From Atlantibacter sp032075065 (GTDB lineage Bacteria > Pseudomonadota > Gammaproteobacteria > Enterobacterales > Enterobacteriaceae): a stretch of 49,468 nucleotides of DNA. The stretch is from positions 1-49,468 of the forward strand of contig NZ_DAMAZC010000009.1 in the NCBI RefSeq assembly GCF_032075065.1. The letters run 5' to 3'. Made by a program: the position numbers and the translations under genes. The notes under the pieces were generated by a model, which searched no databases, was not told the origin of the DNA, and worked only from the letters and a program-made list of their open reading frames with translations. This document shows positions 22,478-30,358 of the stretch, piece after piece. The first letter of the stretch is position 1. The number at the start of each line of letters is the position of its first letter.

Positions 22478-24154
22478 CTACTCCCCCGATTCCACCTCAT
22501 CCTGCGCCGCCATCAGAACCAACTCTGACTTCGAAGTCAGCAAATCTTTCGGCCTTCCACCTCGCAGCCTGCGGTTTGCCGAACCGAACCAGATAGCCAG
22601 TCCCCAGGGCGTTTTGCGTTCTTTGAACAGCAAGAGAATCAGCCTGACAACCTTGAGGGGCCGCATTTTCTCATCCAGAACATAATCCGGGTATAAATCC
22701 TCACCATCGACCTTCAGCGAGAATATCTTCCCGGCGGCTTTCCAGCCTTTCGGGCCTGCCTCAGGATCGGCAGAACGGAAACCCGCTTTTGCCGATAACT
22801 CAGACGCCGTCAGCCATTCAGAGTCGGCCAGTATTCTGGCTTTCAGCTCCTCCAGTTGCCGGTCATTGCGCTCCTGGAAACTCATATGGTCGAGTGCGCC
22901 TCCCGGCGACTTTTTGAAGCCATACGGCACAACATGCCTGAACCGGTTTGCATCCAGATAATCCGCCCACCACTGCATCATCTCCCGACGTTCTTCGAGA
23001 TGCTGCGCCTTGTGGATATACGCCGCCCGCACGCGCTTGCGCTCCTGATGGCTCATCTGGCGCTCGACTGCGTCGCTTGACCACAGGCCTGACTCCACCA
23101 GCGCGCTACAGGCCATAGTGCGAAAACCGTGGCCGCAGACGTCTTTCTGGGTGTCGTAGCCCATCACCCGCAGCGCTTTGTTGATGGTGTTTTCGCTCAT
23201 CGGTTTGCGGTAATTGTGATCGCCGGGGAACACCAGTTCAGTTCCCGGTCGGCAATGCTGCCGCACCTCGTGCAGCAGTTCGATGGCCTGATGTGATAGA
23301 GGCACCAGGTGTGGAGATCGCATCTTCGCACCGCGCGCAGAGTACTTAACGCCGGGGATCGGCTCACGCTCGGCGGGGATGGTCCACATGGCGTTACGCA
23401 GGTCAATTTCATCCCAGCGGGCAAAGCGCAGTTCGCTGGAGCGGATAAACAGCAACAGCGCCAGCTTTACCGCCAGTTGAGTCAGCTTACGTCCTTTGAA
23501 ATCGTCGACTCTTTCCAGGAAATCAGGGATAAGATTCAAATCCAGCGCTGGATGGTGACGTACTTTGGGCGTGGAGACCGCGCCAGTTAAATCTGATGCA
23601 GGGTTATGATCGATAATGCCGTTCTGGACGGCGTAGCGCATCACGCAGGCGGTACGTTGCTGGAGACGAGAAGCGACATCCAGTTTGCCCGCTTTCTCCA
23701 CCTCTTTGATCGGTACCAGCAGGTCTTTAACCTTCATTTTGGTAATGTCGCAACTACCGTTCGTGGGAAAGACGTAAAGCTCAAAATAACGCAACACCCG
23801 CTTCTTATGTTCTGCCGACCAGTACACGTTGCTGGAGACCCATTCGCGCGCCACGGACTCGAACGTATAAAGGGGCTCTCCACCCCGCTTTTCCTCTCTG
23901 CGTTTTTCCGCCGGATTAATGCCTTCTAAAATAAGCCTTCTTATATCCGCTTGCTTCTCCCTTGCCAGTGCCAGAGAAATAAGCGGATAAGGGCCTAATG
24001 CCATACGGTTCTCTTTGTTTCCAAAGCGAAATTTCAGATACCACAGCTTAGATCCGCTGGGGTTCACCTGAATGTAAAGACCGTGACAGTCAGAGAGCCT
24101 GTATGCCTTGCCAAGCGGCCTGGCATGCCGGATTGCGAGATCTGTAAGCGCCAT
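22478..24154 (-). CDS. P4-type tyrosine integrase fused to an antitoxin-like C-terminal domain
   Basis: Integrates and excises the island at the 3' end of leuX. Residues 1-90 are the DUF4102 arm-type domain (LTDLAIRHARPLGKAYRLSD), about 100-190 the core-binding domain and about 210-390 the catalytic domain: R238 in FIRSSELRFARW, H342/R345 in GHGFRTMACS, H369 in MSHQERKR and the nucleophile Y379 in RAAYIHKAQ. Ordinary P4-type integrases stop at about 400-420 residues; this one has 558. Residues about 438-557 (WLTASELSAKAGF, DEKMRPLKVVRLILLLF, KTPWGLAIWFGSANRRL, GRPKDLL) align with residues 118-235 of the RES antitoxin at 15678-16403. The gene is 220 bp from leuX. Confidence 0.92.
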   Translation of the reverse strand: MALTDLAIRHARPLGKAYRLSDCHGLYIQVNPSGSKLWYLKFRFGNKENRMALGPYPLISLALAREKQADIRRLILEGINPAEKRREEKRGGEPLYTFESVAREWVSSNVYWSAEHKKRVLRYFELYVFPTNGSCDITKMKVKDLLVPIKEVEKAGKLDVASRLQQRTACVMRYAVQNGIIDHNPASDLTGAVSTPKVRHHPALDLNLIPDFLERVDDFKGRKLTQLAVKLALLLFIRSSELRFARWDEIDLRNAMWTIPAEREPIPGVKYSARGAKMRSPHLVPLSHQAIELLHEVRQHCRPGTELVFPGDHNYRKPMSENTINKALRVMGYDTQKDVCGHGFRTMACSALVESGLWSSDAVERQMSHQERKRVRAAYIHKAQHLEERREMMQWWADYLDANRFRHVVPYGFKKSPGGALDHMSFQERNDRQLEELKARILADSEWLTASELSAKAGFRSADPEAGPKGWKAAGKIFSLKVDGEDLYPDYVLDEKMRPLKVVRLILLLFKERKTPWGLAIWFGSANRRLRGGRPKDLLTSKSELVLMAAQDEVESGE

Positions 24155-24300
24155 TTTGGGGTCACTCCTCTATCGAACCGGGTTTGCCCCCTTTTTTGCC
24201 CCCAAATCGTGTGGATGTCAATGGATGAAAAATGACCAACACGGAAAGATCACAAAATGAAAATGGTTATTACCGAAAAATAAATTATCTTTGAATTACA

Positions 24301-24340
24301 GACGGATATGGACGAATTTGGACGAAAGTGGACACAAAAA
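24301..24340. repeat. Four tandem 10-bp repeats between integrase and leuX
   Basis: GACGGATATG, GACGAATTTG, GACGAAAGTG and GACACAAAAA follow each other without gap, so GAC recurs with an exact 10-bp period, one helical turn. The place, next to the attachment site and upstream of the integrase gene, fits arm-type binding sites for the integrase N-terminal domain. Confidence 0.55.
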
Positions 24341-24361
24341 AAGCCACCCTTAGGTAGCTAA
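24337..24361 (-). terminator. Terminator of leuX
   Basis: On the minus strand AGCTACC and GGTGGCT can pair (one G-U wobble) around a short loop, followed by a run of seven T. It lies 14 bp after the 3' end of the tRNA gene. Confidence 0.75.
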
Positions 24362-24374
24362 TTATTGCATCACT

Positions 24375-24459
24375 TGGTGCCGAAGGCCGGACTCGAACCG
24401 GCACGTATTTCTACGGTTGATTTTGAATCAACTGCGTCTACCGATTTCGCCACTTCGGC
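24375..24459 (-). tRNA. leuX: tRNA-Leu (anticodon CAA)
   Basis: The 85-base gene folds as a class II tRNA: acceptor stem GCCGAAG with CTTCGGC, encoded CCA end, T-arm GTTCGAGTCC and an anticodon arm GTTGA-TTCAAAA-TCAAC that places CAA at positions 34-36. A long variable arm follows, as expected for Leu. leuX is a well-known integration site of genomic islands in Enterobacteriaceae; the integrase gene beside its 3' end shows that it is used so here. The tRNA sequence is intact. Confidence 0.97.
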
Positions 24460-24538
24460 ACTGAAGAGGTATGCGGAAAACGTTGTGGATTATACCTGCA
24501 ACTCCCTCACGCGCAACAGTTATCCCTTACCCCATAAC

Positions 24539-24565
24539 TCGGATGCTGAAAAAACCAGCATCCGA
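24539..24565. terminator. Stem-loop after the dihydroxyacetone kinase gene
   Basis: CGGATGCTG (24540-24548) and CAGCATCCG (24556-24564) form a perfect 9-bp stem ten bases beyond the kinase stop codon. On the minus strand the loop is T-rich, but no T run follows the stem, so termination efficiency is uncertain. Confidence 0.5.
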
Positions 24566-24574
24566 TTCTGCGCA

Positions 24575-26215
24575 TCACTGCTTAACCAGCGCCACAAACA
24601 CCTCAGCAGCCGCAACGGCTCCTGGGTCCGGCACGCCGTTCAGGTTCTCGCTATTCACGTATGACGATCGACCGGCATTGGCCTTTTGAATCTGGGCCGT
24701 CGCCTCCGCGCCCAGCTTCGCCGCTTTAACCGCAGCCTCCAGCCCCTCACCCGCCAGCGCATCCAGCGCAGGCTGTAACGCGTCGATTAACGTTCTGTCA
24801 CCCAGATCCGCGCCGCCGTAGCGTTTCATCTGCTGCAAACCTATTTGCAATGCCTGAGCCAGTCGTTCCCCTTCCGCTATTTTCTGCCCGGCTGCGGTAA
24901 AAAAGATCGACATCAGCACCCCGCTTGAGCCGCCCATTACGGTAGCCAGCCGTTCGCCAATCAGCAGCAACAGCGCGCCTGTGTCGTTAAGCGGCAACTT
25001 CCCTGCGTCAAGCTGCTGTTTAATGTCGCGCGCGCCTTCGGCAAACGTTGAGCCGGTGTCGCCGTCGCCCACTTTGGCATCCAGCGCGTTCAGCCGGTTC
25101 TCCAGGCTGATTAACGTGTCGGTCGCCGCGGCGACAATCTCTTTCGTGGCGGCGTTCTCGCTGGGTGTAACGTCCATGCGATTGTAAATCGGGTTATGCG
25201 GCTGGGCTTTCACCGTGCGGAACGGCACGGGCGGCTGCCAGCCCGCCGTCTCAACGCTGGCTTTTAGCGCCTTTTCAAATGTCTCATCCAGCGTGATGGC
25301 TGAAAGCGAGAATCCTTTCATATCCAGCGCGCTCACCAGCGCCGCCGGGCCAATCAGGTAATCAATTTGCTCGTTCAGGCGCGAGTGCGCCAGCTCTTTA
25401 GTCAGCAGCGCCATCTCAAGCGCGGAAACCCCGCCCAGGTTGTTGATCATCACCGCCAGCCGGGCATCCGGCCCGGTTTTTTGCTGCAGAGCATCCACCA
25501 GCTGCGTCACAATCTCTTTGCTATTATGCGTCTCGACGATGCTGGCGCCCGGCTCTCCGTGGATCCCCAGCCCCAGCTCAATTTTACCCGGCTGGATGCG
25601 GTTCTCTTCTTCGCTGCCCGGCAGGTTGCAGGTCTGCATGGCCACGCCCAGGCTCCAGACGCGCTGGCTGGCGGCATGGGCCAGGTCGCGTACTTCGCTC
25701 AGGGATCGCCCCTGCTCCGCCGCGAATCCGGCGATTTTATGCACCAGCGCCGTACCCGCGATACCGCGCGGCTGTTTGTTATCCGGCAGGGCGATGTCGT
25801 CCGCCACAATCACCATCTCAACCTTCAGGCCGTGGCGTTTGGCTTTCTCCGCAGCCAGACCGAAGTTGAGCCGGTCGCCAGTGTAGTTTTTGACGATTAA
25901 CAGGCAGCCGCGATCGCCGGTTACGGCGACAATCGCGTTCAGTACCGCATCCACGCTTGGCGAGGCGAACAGATCGCCGCATACCGCTGCGGTTAACATC
26001 CCTTTACCGACGAACCCGACGTGCGCCGGTTCATGGCCCGCGCCGCCGCCGGAGATCACCGCCACTTTGCTTTTATCCCAGTCGCTGCGCACCACGACGC
26101 GGATCGCCGGGTCGATATCCAGCCGCGTCAGGTTGCGATGCTGTGCGGCGAGAATAACACCCTCAATCGCATCGTTGACCAGCTGTTTTCGTTCGTTAAA
26201 AAAGAATCTGGACAT
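24575..26215 (-). CDS. Single-chain ATP-dependent dihydroxyacetone kinase
   Basis: Phosphorylates dihydroxyacetone with ATP in the cytoplasm. Residues 1-330 are the DhaK (Dak1) substrate domain: SGGGAGHEPAHVGFVGKGML and the covalent-binding histidine H219 in GLGIHGEPGA. Residues about 355-547 are the DhaL (Dak2) nucleotide domain with DAKVGDGDTGSTFAEGA (Mg-binding aspartates) and GGSSGVL. The fused length of 547 residues matches the Citrobacter freundii type, not the three-subunit PTS-dependent E. coli DhaKLM. The start at 26215 has TTTGGA upstream and the family-typical MSRFFFN. It stands alone between leuX and yjgR; no dha regulon genes are near. Confidence 0.92.
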   Translation of the reverse strand: MSRFFFNERKQLVNDAIEGVILAAQHRNLTRLDIDPAIRVVVRSDWDKSKVAVISGGGAGHEPAHVGFVGKGMLTAAVCGDLFASPSVDAVLNAIVAVTGDRGCLLIVKNYTGDRLNFGLAAEKAKRHGLKVEMVIVADDIALPDNKQPRGIAGTALVHKIAGFAAEQGRSLSEVRDLAHAASQRVWSLGVAMQTCNLPGSEEENRIQPGKIELGLGIHGEPGASIVETHNSKEIVTQLVDALQQKTGPDARLAVMINNLGGVSALEMALLTKELAHSRLNEQIDYLIGPAALVSALDMKGFSLSAITLDETFEKALKASVETAGWQPPVPFRTVKAQPHNPIYNRMDVTPSENAATKEIVAAATDTLISLENRLNALDAKVGDGDTGSTFAEGARDIKQQLDAGKLPLNDTGALLLLIGERLATVMGGSSGVLMSIFFTAAGQKIAEGERLAQALQIGLQQMKRYGGADLGDRTLIDALQPALDALAGEGLEAAVKAAKLGAEATAQIQKANAGRSSYVNSENLNGVPDPGAVAAAEVFVALVKQ

Positions 26216-26352
26216 GTTTTCCAAAAAATAAGTAAACCGTATGCAAAGCATAGTCGGTGATGCGGGATATGCCGCAAAGTCAGCATTTTACCGATGTTCT
26301 TTCGTGGTGAATTGCCTATGATTTAAGCGAAACCACCACAAGGAAATTCACC

Positions 26353-27855
26353 ATGACCGAACCGCTGCTTATCGCCCGAACGCCGGACGTGACGTTAAAC
26401 CTGCTGCCGCAAATGACCAACCGCCACGGGTTGATCACCGGAGCGACAGGGACCGGTAAAACCGTCACGCTGCAAAAGCTGGCGGAATCGTTATCCGATA
26501 TCGGCGTGCCGGTATTTATGGCGGATGTGAAAGGTGATTTAACCGGTATCGCGCAGGAAGGAGCGGCATCAGAAAAACTGCTGGCGAGGCTGAACGGTAT
26601 CGGCGTCACCGACTGGCAGCCGCACGGCAACCCGGTCACGCTGTGGGATATCTTCGGCGAAAAAGGCCATCCAGTGCGGGCCACTGTCTCTGATCTCGGG
26701 CCGCTGCTGCTTGCCCGGCTGCTGAACCTGAACGAGGTACAATCAGGGGTGCTGAATATCATTTTTCGCATCGCGGATGAGCAAGGGCTGCTGCTGCTCG
26801 ATTTTAAAGATCTGCGCGCCATTACTCAGTATATCGGCGATAACGCCAAATCATTCCAGAACCAGTACGGCAATATCAGCAGCGCATCGGTAGGCGCTAT
26901 CCAGCGCGGGCTACTGACCCTTGAGCAGCAAGGGGCCAATGCGTTCTTCGGCGAGCCGATGTTGGATATCAAAGACTGGATGCGCACCGATGCAAACGGT
27001 AAAGGCATCGTGAATATCTTGTCGGCGGAAAAGCTGTATCAGATGCCGAAACTTTACGCCGCCAGCCTGCTGTGGATGCTCTCCGAACTGTATGAGCAAC
27101 TGCCGGAAGCGGGCGATCTCGATAAGCCTAAACTGGTGTTTTTCTTCGACGAGGCGCATCTGCTGTTTAACGATGCTCCTCAGGTATTGCTGGATAAAAT
27201 CGAACAGGTGATCCGCCTTATCCGCTCGAAGGGAGTCGGGGTGTGGTTTGTGTCCCAGAACCCGTCGGATGTGCCCGATATGGTGTTAGGCCAGTTGGGC
27301 AACCGGGTGCAGCATGCGCTACGCGCCTTTACGCCGAAAGACCAGAAAGCGGTGAAAGCGGCGGCGCAAACCATGCGCGCTAACCCGGCCTTTAATACCG
27401 AAGAGGCCATTCAGGCGCTGGGTACCGGCGAGGCGCTAATCTCGTTTCTGGATGCCAAAGGCAGCCCAGCCATAGTGGAGCGCGCGATGGTGATTGCCCC
27501 CTGCTCGCGGATGGGGCCGGTGAATGAAGATGAGCGCAACGGGCTGCTCAATCACTCTTCGCTGTATGGCAAATATGAGGACGCGGTTGACCGCGAATCC
27601 GCGTATGAAATGCTGCAAAAACGCGTGGCGGATGCGCCGGAACAGGGCAACGCGCCGGCGGCAAAACTCGCTCAGGCGAAAGAGGACGACGGTCTTATCG
27701 GTGGATTGAAAGATATTCTGTTCGGCAGCACCGGGCCGCGAGGCGGCAAACGCGACGGCGTGGTGCAGACTATGGCGAAAAGCGCGGTGCGCCAGGTGAC
27801 CAATCAAATCGTGCGCGGGATGCTGGGGAGTATTCTGGGCGGCAGGCGGCGTTAA
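26353..27855 (+). CDS. yjgR: HerA/VirB4-like P-loop ATPase YjgR
   Basis: A 500-residue DUF853 protein, the same length as E. coli YjgR. LITGATGTGKTVTLQ (residues about 28-42) is the Walker A motif, and KLVFFFDEAHLLF the Walker B motif with the catalytic Glu. The fold belongs to the HerA-FtsK ATPases; the physiological role is unknown. A basic, glycine-rich tail (GGLKDILFGSTGPRGGKRDG) ends the protein. AAGGAAATTCACC precedes the ATG. It converges on lptG across a short bidirectional hairpin. Confidence 0.92.
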   Translation: MTEPLLIARTPDVTLNLLPQMTNRHGLITGATGTGKTVTLQKLAESLSDIGVPVFMADVKGDLTGIAQEGAASEKLLARLNGIGVTDWQPHGNPVTLWDIFGEKGHPVRATVSDLGPLLLARLLNLNEVQSGVLNIIFRIADEQGLLLLDFKDLRAITQYIGDNAKSFQNQYGNISSASVGAIQRGLLTLEQQGANAFFGEPMLDIKDWMRTDANGKGIVNILSAEKLYQMPKLYAASLLWMLSELYEQLPEAGDLDKPKLVFFFDEAHLLFNDAPQVLLDKIEQVIRLIRSKGVGVWFVSQNPSDVPDMVLGQLGNRVQHALRAFTPKDQKAVKAAAQTMRANPAFNTEEAIQALGTGEALISFLDAKGSPAIVERAMVIAPCSRMGPVNEDERNGLLNHSSLYGKYEDAVDRESAYEMLQKRVADAPEQGNAPAAKLAQAKEDDGLIGGLKDILFGSTGPRGGKRDGVVQTMAKSAVRQVTNQIVRGMLGSILGGRRR

Positions 27856-27883
27856 CAGTCGGCTGGCGATAGCCATAAAACAC

Positions 27884-27911
27884 AGGGGTGCATCCGCACC
27901 CCTTGTCTTTA
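27884..27911. terminator. Terminator between yjgR and lptG
   Basis: AGGGGTGC (27884-27891) pairs with GCACCCCT (27896-27903) around ATCC, with TGTCTTT following on the plus strand. It can serve both convergent genes; its right edge touches the lptG stop codon. Confidence 0.7.
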
Positions 27912-28991
27912 CGACTTACGGACCAGTAGCCAGAGGCTGATCAGGAAGAAGCTGGCGCTTGGCAACAGCGCGCCCATTATCGGCGGGATGTTGTACACCA
28001 GGCTCAGCGGGCCAAATATCTGGTCGAGCACATAGAACAGGAAGCCAAAGCTAATCCCCGTTACTACGCGCACCCCCATAGGTACGCTACGCAGCGGGCC
28101 GAAGATAAATGACAGCGCCATCAGCATCATCACCGCCACGGAAAGCGGCTGGAAGAGTTTACTCCACATGTTGAGCTGGTAGCGGCTGGCATCCTGACCA
28201 CTGGATTTCAGGTACCGTACATAATCACGCAGCCCGGTGATAGACAGCGCATCCGGATCCAACGCCACTACGCCCAGTTTGTCCGGGGTGAGGTTGGTCT
28301 TCCAGGTACCGGTTACGGTCTGAGTGCCGGTGATCTGCTTATCATTGGTCAGGTTGGATTCATCTACCTGAGAAAGCTGCCAGACGCGCGTTTCCGGGTT
28401 GAATGTCGCGGTGGCGGCGTAGCGAACCGTCTGTAAACGGCGCTTGTCGTTAAATGAATAGATGCTGATGCCGCCCAGTTCATTGTCGCCTTTTACGCGT
28501 TCGATGTAGACAAAGTTGTTGCCGTCTTTCGCCCACAGGCCTTGCTGGGTGGAAAGCAGCGAACCGCCATACATCATCTGCGCGCGGTAGTTACGCGCCA
28601 TCTGTTCGCCCTGCGGCGCAACCCACTCGCCAATCGCCATGGTCAACAAGACCAGCGGGATCGCAGTTTTCATCACCGACAGCGCCACCTGCATACGCGT
28701 ATAACCGGATGCCTGCATTACCACCAGTTCGCTACGCTGAGCCAGCATGCCAAGCCCCAGAAGTGCGCCGAGCAGCGCCGCCATCGGGAAGAAAATCTGC
28801 GTATCCTTCGGTACGCTCAGCAGGGTATACATCCCCGCGCCGACGGCGGAATAACTGCCTTCGCCGGTTTTTTTCAGCTGATCGACAAACTTGATAACGC
28901 CAGAAAGCGACACCAACATGAACAGCGTCATCATGATGGTGTTGAAAATCGTTTTGCCGATGTATCGGTCAAGTACGCTAAATCCCGGCAT
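27909..28991 (-). CDS. lptG: LPS export ABC transporter permease LptG
   Basis: Inner-membrane permease that, with LptF and the LptB2 ATPase, extracts lipopolysaccharide and pushes it along LptC-LptA-LptD. The 360 residues show three N-terminal transmembrane segments, a periplasmic beta-jellyroll (about 110-260: WAKDGNNFVYIERVKGD, GISIYSFND) and three C-terminal segments. The sequence follows E. coli LptG almost throughout; only the first few residues differ (MPGFSVLDRYIGKTIF). Its ATG overlaps the end of lptF by 14 bases, so the two are translated together. Confidence 0.96.
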   Translation of the reverse strand: MPGFSVLDRYIGKTIFNTIMMTLFMLVSLSGVIKFVDQLKKTGEGSYSAVGAGMYTLLSVPKDTQIFFPMAALLGALLGLGMLAQRSELVVMQASGYTRMQVALSVMKTAIPLVLLTMAIGEWVAPQGEQMARNYRAQMMYGGSLLSTQQGLWAKDGNNFVYIERVKGDNELGGISIYSFNDKRRLQTVRYAATATFNPETRVWQLSQVDESNLTNDKQITGTQTVTGTWKTNLTPDKLGVVALDPDALSITGLRDYVRYLKSSGQDASRYQLNMWSKLFQPLSVAVMMLMALSFIFGPLRSVPMGVRVVTGISFGFLFYVLDQIFGPLSLVYNIPPIMGALLPSASFFLISLWLLVRKS

Positions 28992-30090
28992 TTACTACTC
29001 CTCGGCGCGAAAAACGGCTGCGCAGCTTACGCATCGGCACCGTATCCCACAGGTTCAGGGCAACGGCCAGAGCCAGATACGCCAGGTTTACCGCCCACAT
29101 CCAAATCATCGGGTCGAGCTTGCCCTTCGCGCCGTTGGAACGCAGCGACGTTTGCAGCAGGAAGAAAATCAGATACAGCAGCATCGCGGGCAGCATAGAC
29201 AACACGCGTCCCTGGCGTGGGTTCACTACGCTCAAAGGCACGACCATCAGCGCCATCACGATGACCGCAAACACCAGCGTCAGACGCCAGTGGAACTCCG
29301 CGCGCGCCTGTTGTTTATCCGAATCCCAGAGCGTACGCATGTCCATCTGCTCAGAATCTTCAGGATCGAGCGCTACCGCCTGGTGACCTATCACCGCTTT
29401 GTAGTCTTTAAAGTCCGTGATGCGGAAATCACGCAGCATCGCGGTGCCTTCAAAGCGGGTTCCCTGATTCAGGGTCACCACCTGCGCGCCGTCTTTACGC
29501 TGCGACAGTTCGCCGGAATCGGCTACCACCACGGAAGGCCGCGCATTACCGCGTGGTCGCAGTTGCGCCAGAAATACGTCGTTAAATTTGCTGCCGTCGA
29601 CGCTTTCAATAAACAGCACGGCGTTGCCGTCGGTAGCCTGCTGGAACTGACCCTGGGCCAGCGCCGCCATACCGGGGTTGGCTTTGGCCTCCGCCAGTAC
29701 TTCATCCTGATGGCGGGACGACCAGGGGCTGGCCCACATCACGTTGACGGTCGCCACAATCCCGGTAAACAGTGCGAGGATCATCGCAGCTTTGACCAGT
29801 ACCGCTTTACTCAGGCCGCAGGCATGCATCACCGTGATTTCACTCTCGGTATACAGTTTGCCCAGCGTCATCAGCAGCGCGAGGAACAGGCTTAACGGAA
29901 GGATCAGTTGCGCCATGGCAGGCACGCCTAAACCTAATAAGGAAAGGACCAGATTTGTTGGGATCTCGCCGTCGACTGCCGCACCCAAAATCCTGACGAG
30001 CTTCTGACAAAAGAAGATCAGCAGCAGGATGAACAGTATCGCCAGTTGGCTTTTGAGCGTCTCCCGGACCAGATATCTTATGATTATCAC
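28978..30090 (-). CDS. lptF: LPS export ABC transporter permease LptF
   Basis: Partner of LptG in the LptB2FG extractor. 370 residues starting MIIIRYLVRETLKSQLAILF, essentially identical to the E. coli start, with six transmembrane segments and a central periplasmic jellyroll (ESVDGSKFNDVFLAQLRPRG). It is a few residues longer than E. coli LptF at the C-terminus, where the tail runs over the lptG start. Divergent from pepA; the 268-bp region between them carries both promoters. Confidence 0.96.
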   Translation of the reverse strand: MIIIRYLVRETLKSQLAILFILLLIFFCQKLVRILGAAVDGEIPTNLVLSLLGLGVPAMAQLILPLSLFLALLMTLGKLYTESEITVMHACGLSKAVLVKAAMILALFTGIVATVNVMWASPWSSRHQDEVLAEAKANPGMAALAQGQFQQATDGNAVLFIESVDGSKFNDVFLAQLRPRGNARPSVVVADSGELSQRKDGAQVVTLNQGTRFEGTAMLRDFRITDFKDYKAVIGHQAVALDPEDSEQMDMRTLWDSDKQQARAEFHWRLTLVFAVIVMALMVVPLSVVNPRQGRVLSMLPAMLLYLIFFLLQTSLRSNGAKGKLDPMIWMWAVNLAYLALAVALNLWDTVPMRKLRSRFSRRGVVNAGI

Positions 30091-30358
30091 ATTAAATACG
30101 CCTGTGAATACGAGTCTTTTTGCAGGAAAATCGCTTGTTTCATGGCTTAAACGTCATTTATTCTCTTGAGTCGTCGAAAAGATCGCTAAGATATGTAAAC
30201 TCAGCGGTAAGTACTTAAGATGTTGACGCGCCTAAACCGTAACAACATTCGTTAAGATTAACACGAAAGTCATCGCAACAGCGGAGCAAAGCGTTACGAA
30301 AGGGTTCAATTCTATCCGTAGCCGCCGTTGTTGTCTTTAAGATTCAGGAGCGTAGTGC

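Noticed and set aside
28891..29895. 334-codon plus-strand frame opposite lptF
   Set aside because: Antisense shadow; composition (His, Arg, Gln rich) is not protein-like.
29120..30007. Possible third gene between lptF and lptG
   Set aside because: The overlap of lptF and lptG is complete and conserved; no room for another gene.
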